Source: an uncultured Eubacteriales bacterium (GTDB lineage: Bacteria > Bacillota > Clostridia > Oscillospirales > Acutalibacteraceae). From it: a DNA stretch of 5,287 bases. Positions within the stretch are counted from its first letter, which is position 1, and the number at the start of each line of letters is the position of its first letter. The DNA lies in the NCBI GenBank assembly GCA_948815685.1, contig CAQJOC010000070.1, positions 780 through 6,066 on the forward strand, written 5' to 3'. Positions 1 through 5,287 of the stretch are shown piece after piece. Below the pieces are notes generated by a model. It ran no database searches. It saw only the letters and a list, made by a program, of their open reading frames with translations, and was not told the origin of the DNA. The translations under genes were made by a program, and so were the position numbers.

Positions 1-96
1 CCGCCCCCTCCACACCCCCACCTAATCGACTGGGCTGCTGCCCAGACCCAGCTGTCTAATCTTTTTATTCTGCTAATTGGTTTATCTTACAGCTAA
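1..96 (+). other. GC-rich window edge, possible 3' end of a plus-strand gene
   Basis: The first 60 bases are about 65% GC (39 of 60 by hand count) and C-rich, in sharp contrast with the AT-rich remainder. Two plus-strand frames are open from the left edge. Frame 1 runs to a TAA at 94-96 and would end in a proline/histidine stretch followed by a hydrophobic tail. Frame 3 runs to a TAA at 57-59, close to where the GC-rich composition stops, and would also be proline-rich. A 6-bp perfect hairpin (CTGGGC at 30-35, GCCCAG at 40-45) lies inside. The codons used are GC-ending, unlike the three genes to the right. This may be the end of a proline-rich gene, foreign DNA, a non-coding element or an assembly edge. 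The sequence alone does not decide, and no function is proposed. Confidence 0.25.
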
Positions 97-131
97 ATAA
101 TATTTGAAATTAAACAAATGTTTTACAAGAT

Positions 132-160
132 AAAAAATACACGAGCAAATTACCCGTGTA
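132..160 (-). terminator. Intrinsic terminator downstream of the secreted-protein gene
   Basis: Read on the minus strand, TACACG (160-155) pairs with CGTGTA (143-138). The stem extends inward by G-U, G-C and U-G pairs to about 9 bp around a 5-base loop. Six T residues (137-132) follow immediately, which is the classical Rho-independent arrangement. It lies 112 bp past the stop codon of the 178-residue protein gene and is the first convincing terminator for that gene, and probably for glmS as well. Read on the plus strand the stem is not followed by a T run, so it should act in one direction only. The AT-rich bases between 161 and 272 hold no other recognisable feature. Confidence 0.8.
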
Positions 161-272
161 CCATTTAGTGAAAACTAGGAAATTAATCTCCATATTTAGT
201 TTCTTTTTTGTGTTTTTTATCTAATTTTTATTACTTTTTATTTTTAAAGTTATTTAATTACAAAAATTAATA

Positions 273-809
273 TTAAAAATACATAGGAATAAGCCCTACT
301 TGCCCATCAGGAGCCGGCCACCCACATGCATATATTGTCCCAACACAACTATTTCCGGATTGGCTATCTCCGTCCAAATAGTCAAATACCGCTGCATCAG
401 AGCCAAAATCCTTTATAGAAATTAAATTTTCAACGGAATCTACTCCCTTATCTTTTAATTCATCTAGAAAATCTGGATTTTTTGATACATAAAACAAGCA
501 CAAAGCTCTAACCCTGTCATCATAACTACCATAAGTCTTCCTAATAAGGTGGTATAACCCTTTTTTAGCATCGTCTAAAGATTTAGTATCGTTATTTGGA
601 GTATTCGAAATTATATTGTATTGATCAATTAAATTTTGCAGAAGATTAAAATTTCCCTTAAATTCACTGGGAACACTAAATTCTTTGCTACTTTGTGCAG
701 CTGTTTTAGGTGGCTCGGCATGAACGTAATTTAATGTGTTAACTAAAAAAAATACAGGTAAAAAAACTACCATCGCACCCATTAAAATTTTTTTAAAACT
801 AATTTCCAT
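273..809 (-). CDS. Predicted secreted small protein of unknown function (178 aa)
   Basis: I do not recognise this protein. What can be seen: a short N-terminal segment with lysines 6-7, a hydrophobic core at about residues 8-26 and a V-H-A sequence at 29-31. This is a good Sec signal peptide with likely signal peptidase I cleavage after Ala31, giving a mature protein of about 147 residues. A cleavable signal is likelier than a retained anchor, but both are possible. The mature part begins with a Pro/Ala/Ser/Lys-rich stretch, then appears mostly helical and charged (about 48-145), and ends in a Gly/Pro-rich tail. Cysteines are at 104, 155 and 162; the last two could form a disulfide outside the cell. 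The ATG at 809 is supported by an AGGAG motif 9 bases upstream and a sigma-A promoter. The gene follows glmS on the same strand and is closed by the terminator at 132-160. Nothing in the sequence links it to amino-sugar metabolism. Confidence 0.8.
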   Translation of the reverse strand: MEISFKKILMGAMVVFLPVFFLVNTLNYVHAEPPKTAAQSSKEFSVPSEFKGNFNLLQNLIDQYNIISNTPNNDTKSLDDAKKGLYHLIRKTYGSYDDRVRALCLFYVSKNPDFLDELKDKGVDSVENLISIKDFGSDAAVFDYLDGDSQSGNSCVGTIYACGWPAPDGQVGLIPMYF

Positions 810-818
810 TAATTACAA

Positions 819-823
819 CTCCT
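819..823 (-). promoter_or_regulatory. Ribosome binding site of the 178-aa secreted protein gene
   Basis: AGGAG on the minus strand, 9 bases before the ATG at 809-807. It supports that ATG as the start, so the signal peptide belongs to the protein. Confidence 0.75.
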
Positions 824-843
824 AAAAAATAAAACTTTAATAT

Positions 844-871
844 ATTATAAAATAATTTTTTAAAAAGTCAA
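844..871 (-). promoter_or_regulatory. Sigma-A-type promoter for the 178-aa secreted protein gene
   Basis: On the minus strand, TTGACT (871-866, five of six matches to the -35 consensus) is followed after 16 bp by TATAAT (849-844, perfect -10). Transcription would start near 837, giving a leader of roughly 28 bases that contains the RBS. The promoter begins 29 bp after the glmS stop codon, in a gap with no clear terminator. The small gene can therefore be expressed independently of glmS and may also receive read-through from it. AT-rich DNA produces chance -10 boxes, but the near-consensus -35 at correct spacing makes this one convincing. Confidence 0.72.
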
Positions 872-899
872 ATATCTTTTTATAATTTTAAAAGAAACT

Positions 900-2753
900 T
901 TACTCAACTGTAACGGATTTTGCTAAATTTCTTGGCTTATCTATATCGCAATTACGTAAAAGTGCAGAATAATATGAAAAAATTTGAAAAGGTATGACTG
1001 ATAAAGATGGTGAAAATTCACTCAAAGAATTCGGTATATAAAAGATATCATCTGCAATTTGAGATATTTTTTCTTTATGGTCAATGGTTGTAACAGCAAA
1101 AATTTTAGCACCTCTGGCTTTTACTTCCCTTAAGTTACTCACCATTTTGTCAAACAATTTATCCTGAGTAAGCAAAGCAATTACTAATGTACCGTTTTCT
1201 ATCAAAGAAATAGGTCCATGTTTTAGTTCTCCGGCTGCATATGCCTCCGAATGGATATAAGAAACTTCTTTCAGCTTAAGAGAACCCTCCATACAAACAG
1301 CGTAATCTAAAGTACGTCCTATAAAAAATGCATATTTATTATCCTTATATTTTTTAGCAATTTCCATAATTTGCTCTTTTTTTAATAAAATTTCCTGAAT
1401 TTTATCAGAGAGAGAAGCAAGTTTATTTATGTATTTAGACATATCGGATGAATCCATAATATTTAATTTATCTGCAAGAAATAAAGAAAATATATAAATA
1501 ATGCAAAGTTGGCAACTGTAAGCTTTAGTTGTGGCAACGGCTATTTCCGGGCCTGCGGAAGTATAAATAACATAGTCAGATTCATTCGCAATGGAACTCC
1601 CCCGAACATTTACTATGGAAAGAATTTTTGCTCCCTGTTTTTTTGCTTCTCTTAAGGCTGCAAGACTGTCTGCAGTCTCTCCGGATTGACTTATTACTAT
1701 CACTAAAGTAGTTTTATCTACCAAAGGTTCCTTATAACGAAATTCAGAAGCAAGCTCTACTTCTACCGGAATTTTTAAAAGTTTTTCTATAATATATCGT
1801 CCTACCAAACCGGCATTTGCTGCTGACCCACAAGCTACAATATAAATTTTGGATATATTTTTTAGATATTCATCCGAAATGTTTAAATGCTCAAAAGATA
1901 TTTCCCCATTTTTAATTTTTGAAGTTAAAGTTTTACTTATGACTTCAGGTTGTTCCATGATTTCTTTCATCATGAAGTGCTCGTAGTTTCCTTTACCGGA
2001 AGATTCAATATCCCAATTGGCAAGTTCAAAATCTTTTTCAGGATTTAATATTTTTTCTTCAGGCGTATAAACAACTATACTGTTTTTCTTTATCACCGCA
2101 ATATTGTTTTCTTGAAGCCGATAAATTTTCCGAGTTCTGAGAAGCAATGCCATAATATCAGAAGCAATATAATTTTCACTTTTATCCTTATTTTCGCCAT
2201 AATTTGTCCCAATAATTAGCGGGCTATCCTTTTTTACAGCAATTATTTTATCAGGCTCATCACTGCATATAATTCCCAAAGCATATGAACCTTCTAAATC
2301 AGATACAGTTTTTTGCACAGCTTTAAGCAAATCTCCATCGTAATGGAAATCGATAAGTTGTGCAACAACTTCTGTATCTGTATCTGATATAAATTTATAT
2401 CCTTTTTCTACAAGAAAATTTTTTAATGAAATATAATTTTCAATAATTCCGTTATGTACAACTGATATTTTTCCGGATTGACTTACATGAGGGTGAGAAT
2501 TTATATCCGATGGCTTTCCATGAGTTGCCCACCTTGTGTGACCTATTCCGATTGATGAAACAAGCGTATTCTCACTTGCAAGTGTATTTTTTAAGGCTTC
2601 CAATCTACCGCATTTTTTATATGTTTTTATCTTATTTTCCGACATAACGGATATTCCGGAAGAATCATAGCCTCTGTATTCCATTTTTTCAAGGCCTTCG
2701 AGCAAAAAAGGTAAGGCATTATCTTCCCCTATATATCCAATTATTCCACACAT
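900..2753 (-). CDS. glmS: Glutamine--fructose-6-phosphate aminotransferase (isomerizing), GlmS
   Basis: This cytoplasmic enzyme converts fructose 6-phosphate and glutamine to glucosamine 6-phosphate and glutamate, the entry step to UDP-GlcNAc, peptidoglycan and other amino sugars. The 617 residues are close to the usual length of about 600-610. An N-terminal class II glutaminase domain (about 2-240) starts with MCGIIGYIG; Cys2 becomes the catalytic N-terminal nucleophile after Met removal. HTRWATHG (72-79), HNGIIENY (100-107) and SDTDTEV (123-129) are the expected glutamine-site motifs. The linker has NYEHFMMKEIMEQP (256-269). Two SIS sugar-isomerase domains follow: CGSAANAG (308-315) and SQSGET (355-360) in the first, EGSLKLKE (489-496) and GELKHGP (508-514) in the second. 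The conserved tail DKPRNLAKSVTVE closes the protein, with Lys612 at the position of the catalytic C-terminal lysine. CGSAANAG differs modestly from the common CGTSYHAG form, but no catalytic residue is missing. The ATG at 2753 is fixed by the catalytic Cys2 and a good RBS. The gene lies 495 bp after rnj and 90 bp before the secreted-protein gene. Confidence 0.98.
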   Translation of the reverse strand: MCGIIGYIGEDNALPFLLEGLEKMEYRGYDSSGISVMSENKIKTYKKCGRLEALKNTLASENTLVSSIGIGHTRWATHGKPSDINSHPHVSQSGKISVVHNGIIENYISLKNFLVEKGYKFISDTDTEVVAQLIDFHYDGDLLKAVQKTVSDLEGSYALGIICSDEPDKIIAVKKDSPLIIGTNYGENKDKSENYIASDIMALLLRTRKIYRLQENNIAVIKKNSIVVYTPEEKILNPEKDFELANWDIESSGKGNYEHFMMKEIMEQPEVISKTLTSKIKNGEISFEHLNISDEYLKNISKIYIVACGSAANAGLVGRYIIEKLLKIPVEVELASEFRYKEPLVDKTTLVIVISQSGETADSLAALREAKKQGAKILSIVNVRGSSIANESDYVIYTSAGPEIAVATTKAYSCQLCIIYIFSLFLADKLNIMDSSDMSKYINKLASLSDKIQEILLKKEQIMEIAKKYKDNKYAFFIGRTLDYAVCMEGSLKLKEVSYIHSEAYAAGELKHGPISLIENGTLVIALLTQDKLFDKMVSNLREVKARGAKIFAVTTIDHKEKISQIADDIFYIPNSLSEFSPSLSVIPFQIFSYYSALLRNCDIDKPRNLAKSVTVE

Positions 2754-2763
2754 TTTTTATGCA

Positions 2764-2770
2764 CTCCTCT
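2764..2770 (-). promoter_or_regulatory. glmS: Ribosome binding site of glmS
   Basis: AGAGGAG on the minus strand, ending 10 bases before the ATG at 2753-2751. It is strong and well placed. Together with the invariant Cys2 it makes the start of glmS secure. Confidence 0.85.
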
Positions 2771-2820
2771 TACTTGAAACTGTTAATAATAAATATTGTA
2801 AAATAATAAAATTTATCCCT

Positions 2821-2839
2821 TTAAGTGAAATTCGCTTAG
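2821..2839. repeat. Small palindrome upstream of glmS
   Basis: Nine-base arms flank one central base: TTAAGTGAA (2821-2829) and TTCGCTTAG (2831-2839), matching at 7 of 9 positions. As plus-strand RNA the two mismatches would be U-G wobbles. It lies 68-86 bp upstream of the glmS start. It could be a binding site for a dimeric regulator. It is short, and AT-rich DNA yields imperfect palindromes by chance, so this is a weak call. Confidence 0.3.
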
Positions 2840-2913
2840 AATGAGAAAAATAAAAATTGGTAAATATTTTTAAGCTTCAAATTTATATTTGGTAGTTTTT
2901 CTTTTTTAACTGC

Positions 2914-3095
2914 TATAGCTATTCCGATTTAAAATAACCTGCTTTACTTTTTGCAAACAGAGGCAGCGAATCATGTTTTCTGAAAGTAACCTTCCTTATT
3001 TTCTGGTATTAAAAATATTTTAAGGTTATCTTTTGCATTTTATAATAAGACGTATTTTTATTTTTCTCGGGCTATTTTAAACCGTAATAGCTATA
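2914..3095 (-). repeat. 182-bp element bounded by 28-bp inverted repeats, upstream of glmS
   Basis: The left arm (2914-2941) and the reverse complement of the right arm (3068-3095) agree at 24 of 28 positions, both beginning TATAGCTATT. On the minus strand, the direction of glmS, two of the four differences become G-U wobbles, so 26 of 28 positions can pair. Two further inverted repeats are nested in order inside: TGCAAA/TTTGCA (2952-2957 with 3032-3037) and a 7-bp pair TAACCTT/AAGGTTA (2987-2993 with 3022-3028). The whole could fold as one long rod. There is no T run after either end, so it is not a simple terminator. The arms could also be read as starting TAGCTATT with a flanking TA on each side, as in TA-targeting mobile elements. 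It carries no transposase. Leader RNA and non-autonomous mobile element are both open. Confidence 0.55.
2931..3005. repeat. Imperfect 23-bp direct repeat inside the inverted-repeat element
   Basis: The stretches 2931-2953 and 2983-3005 match at 18 of 23 positions on the plus strand, sharing TAACCT, then TTA and TTT blocks. Each also shares sequence with one strand of an inverted repeat: the first lies partly in the outer left arm, the second contains the inner stem arm. This gives alternative pairing partners for AAGGTTA at 3022-3028. Confidence 0.4.
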
Positions 3096-3161
3096 TTACT
3101 ATATAATTTTGATGTGTGCTATCTTTAAATAAAAACTCTAAAAAACTTTTTTAATTTACAT

Positions 3162-3191
3162 TTTTTAAAACCTATTTCACTATATTGTCAA
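3162..3191 (-). promoter_or_regulatory. Candidate promoter upstream of glmS
   Basis: On the minus strand a perfect -35 hexamer TTGACA occupies 3191-3186. The -10 is weaker: TTTAAA after 16 bp or TAAAAA after 18 bp, each four of six. Transcription would start near 3156 and pass through the whole inverted-repeat element before glmS. It sits about 58 bp after the rnj stop codon and directly abuts the 11-bp palindrome. The weak -10 leaves this uncertain; a second, poorer candidate (-10 TACAAT at 2800-2795) lies closer to glmS. Confidence 0.4.
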
Positions 3192-3227
3192 TTCAACATC
3201 TAATTTAATAGATGTTGAAAATTTTTT
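3192..3227 (+). terminator. Perfect 11-bp hairpin between rnj and glmS, plus-oriented T run
   Basis: TTCAACATCTA (3192-3202) and TAGATGTTGAA (3209-3219) are exact inverted repeats around a 6-base loop. On the plus strand the stem is followed by AA and six T (3222-3227), the form of an intrinsic terminator. On the minus strand, where rnj ends 30 bp earlier, the stem is followed by TTGACAATAT and not a T run. As an rnj terminator it is therefore atypical, though the stem could still stop or protect the 3' end of that transcript. The T run facing plus could stop antisense transcription. Because the palindrome abuts a -35 box it may instead be an operator. Confidence 0.55.
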
Positions 3228-3248
3228 GCCGATTTAAATTAAAAAACA

Positions 3249-5183
3249 CTAAACTTCCATAATTACAGGTAAAATCACAGGATTTCTACGAGTTTTATTA
3301 TGAAACAGCTTGTATAAATCGTCTTTGACTTTAGTTTTTATCTCACCCCAGTCACGTATATCAAGCTCTGAACAAGTTTCTAAGGCTTTATATGCTGTTC
3401 TTCTTGCTTCAGACATCAAAGATTCGGATTCTCTTACATACACAAAACCTCTAGAAACTATATCCGGTCCGGCAATTACATGTCTATCTGAAGAATCAAG
3501 AGTGGCAACAACTACAATCAATCCATCTTGACCAAGGTGCTTTCTATCACGTAAGACAATGCTTCCGACATCACCTACGCCTATTCCGTCAACTAAGACA
3601 AGTTCAGTCGGAATTTCTCCTACCTTTTTAATAGATGAAGAACTAAGTTCAACCAAATCTCCCGTATCCCCAATATATATGTTAGAATCAGGGATTCCCA
3701 TATCATGGGCTGTTTCTCCGTGTTTTATGAGATGCATTCTTTCTCCATGAACCGGAATAAAATACTTCGGTCTAACTAAACCCAACATTATTTTTTGCTC
3801 TTCTTGGCAAGCATGACCGGAAACATGGACGTCGTACATAGATTCATAAATTACCTCACTACCGAGTTTCATAAGCTCATTTACAACGGTTACAACCATT
3901 TTCTCATTTCCGGGAATCGGGTGGGCGGATATGATAATAAAATCTTCGGGACTAACTTCAACTTTTTTATGTTCCGAAAATGCCATTCTGTACAGTGCTG
4001 ACATAGGTTCGCCCTGACTGCCTGTTGTAACAAGAACTATTTCGTTGTTTGAATATTTATTTATTACTTCTAAATCTATTATTACATCATCCGGAACATC
4101 TAAATAATTGAGTTCTCTTGCTATTGTCACATAATTCAACATACTACGCCCTGAAAAAGCAACTTTTCTATTAGTTTTAACGGCACAATTAATAATTTGC
4201 TGTATTCTGCCTACATTAGAAGCGAATGTAGCAATTATTATTCTGCGGTCTCCTGCTTTTTGAAAAAGTAAATCAAAAGATTCATCAATTTTCTTTTCTG
4301 TTAACGTATATCCCGGTCGAGTCGCATTAGTTGAATCAGAAAGTAATGCTAAAACGCCTTTTTGTCCTATTTCCGCAAATCTTGCTAAATTTATCATCTC
4401 GCCTCTTGACGGGGTACAATCTATTTTAAAGTCCCCGGTATGAACAATAACTCCGGCAGGAGATTTTATTATCACAGCCGCTGCATCGGGAATCGAATGA
4501 TTAACATGGACGTATTCTATTCCCATACAGCCTACGTGTATAGTCTGACCGAAATTTACAGAATTCAACTTGGCACTGTTAGAAAGTTTATGCTCCTTTA
4601 ATTTACCACCTATAAGTCCTATCGTAAGTGGAGTAGCATAAATCGGGACATTTATCTTTTTCAAAAGATAAGGAATTGCTCCAATGTGGTCTTCATGTCC
4701 GTGTGTGACAATCAAACCTTTTATTCTGTCTTTATTTTGTTCAAGATAGGAAAAATCCGGAATAACGAGGTCAACACCAAGCATCTCTCCATCAGGAAAT
4801 GCCATCCCGCAATCGAGTATAATGATGTCATTTTCACACTCAAATACGGTTATATTTTTTCCTATTTGGTTAAGTCCTCCTAAAAATCCTATTTTCATAG
4901 ACGGCTTTGATTTTTTATTTTGTTTTAAATCTTGCTTTAAATAATTATTTCTTTTAATTTTATTTTTTGCGACATTACTTTCAGTTTCACTTACTGGATT
5001 TTCGCTAGATTTAAATTTTTCTGCCTTATTTCTATTGTCTCTATTCACTGTCGGTGTAGAAATAACTTTCCCTCTCGATGGCATTCTTCTTGGTTTTCTG
5101 GGTTGTTTAGATTTAACTCCCACATTATTCACAGCACCGCTTTCCGAATCTCCTTGCGAGCTTTGTATTTTATTTTTTTCCAC
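3249..5183 (-). CDS. rnj: Ribonuclease J (MBL/beta-CASP family) with a long basic N-terminal extension
   Basis: RNase J is the 5'-to-3' exonuclease and endonuclease that matures rRNA and turns over mRNA in many Firmicutes, usually as a dimer or tetramer in the cytoplasm. The 644 residues exceed the usual 555 or so because of residues 1-95, which are rich in Lys, Arg, Ser and Asn (24 Lys/Arg) and probably disordered, with a dense basic patch at 28-39. The catalytic core begins at about 96 with GGLNQIGKN (102-110). The two-zinc site is intact: HGHEDH (161-166), His229 in VNHSIPD, Asp251 in HTGDFK, and His479 in PVHGE. The beta-CASP region follows (about 285-450), then SGHA (455-458), which contributes to the 5'-end and phosphate pocket. 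The C-terminal domain (about 530-644) looks complete, ending RRNPVILPVIMEV. The start is a GTG, supported by a perfect AGGAGG; internal Met96 has no RBS. It could be called RNase J1 or J2; with one copy in view this cannot be settled. Confidence 0.96.
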   Translation of the reverse strand: MEKNKIQSSQGDSESGAVNNVGVKSKQPRKPRRMPSRGKVISTPTVNRDNRNKAEKFKSSENPVSETESNVAKNKIKRNNYLKQDLKQNKKSKPSMKIGFLGGLNQIGKNITVFECENDIIILDCGMAFPDGEMLGVDLVIPDFSYLEQNKDRIKGLIVTHGHEDHIGAIPYLLKKINVPIYATPLTIGLIGGKLKEHKLSNSAKLNSVNFGQTIHVGCMGIEYVHVNHSIPDAAAVIIKSPAGVIVHTGDFKIDCTPSRGEMINLARFAEIGQKGVLALLSDSTNATRPGYTLTEKKIDESFDLLFQKAGDRRIIIATFASNVGRIQQIINCAVKTNRKVAFSGRSMLNYVTIARELNYLDVPDDVIIDLEVINKYSNNEIVLVTTGSQGEPMSALYRMAFSEHKKVEVSPEDFIIISAHPIPGNEKMVVTVVNELMKLGSEVIYESMYDVHVSGHACQEEQKIMLGLVRPKYFIPVHGERMHLIKHGETAHDMGIPDSNIYIGDTGDLVELSSSSIKKVGEIPTELVLVDGIGVGDVGSIVLRDRKHLGQDGLIVVVATLDSSDRHVIAGPDIVSRGFVYVRESESLMSEARRTAYKALETCSELDIRDWGEIKTKVKDDLYKLFHNKTRRNPVILPVIMEV

Positions 5184-5190
5184 TTATCTT

Positions 5191-5196
5191 CCTCCT
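5191..5196 (-). promoter_or_regulatory. rnj: Ribosome binding site that fixes the GTG start of rnj
   Basis: A perfect AGGAGG on the minus strand lies 7 bases before the GTG at 5183-5181. No comparable motif precedes Met34 or Met96, so translation should include the 95-residue basic extension. Confidence 0.85.
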
Positions 5197-5247
5197 ATAT
5201 CATAAAAAACACATAAATAAAAAAAGCAAAAAATAAAAAATAAAAAC

Positions 5248-5279
5248 TAATCAAAAATTTCCGAATAATCCAAAAATTT
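5248..5279. repeat. Short tandem-like direct repeat upstream of rnj
   Basis: TAATCAAAAATTT (5248-5260) and TAATCCAAAAATTT (5266-5279) on the plus strand differ by one inserted C and are five bases apart. They sit 65-96 bp upstream of the rnj start, in an AT-rich leader with long T runs on the minus strand. No convincing promoter is visible between here and the gene, so the rnj promoter or an upstream operon partner is probably outside the window. Confidence 0.3.
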
Positions 5280-5287
5280 TAATAGCC

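Larger units (their letters stand above)
2754..3248 (-). other. 495-bp gene-free interval, presumed glmS leader region
   Basis: No credible protein gene is present on either strand; the frames are short and unsupported. The interval contains, in the direction of glmS transcription, the palindrome at 3192-3219, a candidate promoter at 3191-3162, the 182-bp inverted-repeat element at 3095-2914, a smaller palindrome at 2839-2821, and the glmS RBS. I looked for the glmS ribozyme, which in many Firmicutes sits just upstream of this gene with a conserved GC-containing core including AGCGCC. I find no AGCGCC and no compact GC-rich pseudoknot here. The more GC-containing patch at about 2938-2975 does not resemble it. 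If transcription starts near 3156, the glmS leader would be about 400 bases. Confidence 0.6.

Noticed and set aside
30..66. Hairpin CTGGGC/GCCCAG followed by a T run, as a plus-strand terminator
   Set aside because: About 15 bases separate the stem from CTTTTT at 61-66, too far for a standard intrinsic terminator.
62..92. Pyrimidine-rich stretch ending in TTACAG, resembling a eukaryotic 3' splice site
   Set aside because: The rest of the window is plainly bacterial, and such a short match is expected by chance in T-rich sequence.
2906..2974. 22-codon minus-strand ORF (ATG at 2974) inside the inverted-repeat element, a possible leader peptide
   Set aside because: The purine-rich AAGGAAGG is 15 bases upstream, too far for a normal RBS, and the peptide shows no run of one amino acid or other attenuator signature.
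2941..3012. Plus-strand open stretch through the element, read as a possible degraded protein fragment
   Set aside because: Only 23 codons before a stop, no start or RBS in place, and no recognisable family; it is better explained by the repeat structure.
2914..3095. Group of similarities to 6S RNA (length near 180, rod-like pairing)
   Set aside because: No 6S sequence motif is recognised, the outer stem is unusually continuous, and there is no terminator after either end. Kept only as an alternative within a finding.
3310..4883. Plus-strand open frames of 60-75 codons lying opposite rnj
   Set aside because: They lie entirely within the well-conserved rnj reading frame, have no recognisable domains and are antisense shadows.
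5196..5208. TATGAT resembling a -10 box just upstream of rnj
   Set aside because: It immediately precedes the RBS, so transcription would start within or after AGGAGG, and no -35 box lies at proper spacing.

Overview
The window is AT-rich, with about 65% GC only in its first 60 bases. It carries three complete protein genes, all on the minus strand: a ribonuclease J gene (rnj, 5183 to 3249), glmS (2753 to 900) and a small secreted protein of unknown function (809 to 273). The base composition, strong AGGAGG-type ribosome binding sites, an RNase J and Gram-positive-style sigma-A boxes point to a low-GC Firmicute. The style of the RNase J and GlmS sequences suggests Clostridia, perhaps Oscillospirales, but this is an impression from protein sequence rather than a search result.

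Layout in the direction of transcription (right to left): 5287-5184 is an AT-rich leader with the RBS of rnj. rnj starts at a GTG and encodes a full metallo-beta-lactamase/beta-CASP nuclease behind a 95-residue basic, low-complexity extension. Next comes a 495-bp gene-free interval (3248-2754). It holds a perfect 11-bp palindrome abutting a consensus -35 box, then a 182-bp element bounded by 28-bp inverted repeats with further inverted repeats nested inside it, then a smaller palindrome and the glmS RBS. glmS is intact. After 90 bp containing a near-consensus promoter comes the 178-residue secreted protein, and after a further 112 bp a clear intrinsic terminator (160-132). The left edge (1-60) is cytosine-rich and unlike the rest; it may be the 3' end of a plus-strand gene.

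The two recognised genes are housekeeping: GlmS makes glucosamine 6-phosphate for peptidoglycan and other amino sugars, and RNase J processes and degrades RNA. They share no pathway, and the palindrome and promoter candidate between them suggest separate transcription. No obvious terminator separates glmS from the small secreted gene, so the latter may be transcribed both by read-through and from its own promoter.

The most interesting part is the interval upstream of glmS. In many Firmicutes this position carries the glmS ribozyme-riboswitch; I see no such element here. The interval instead contains the 182-bp nested inverted-repeat structure, which could be a leader RNA or a small non-autonomous mobile element. 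No CRISPR array, tRNA, rRNA or transposase gene was seen.
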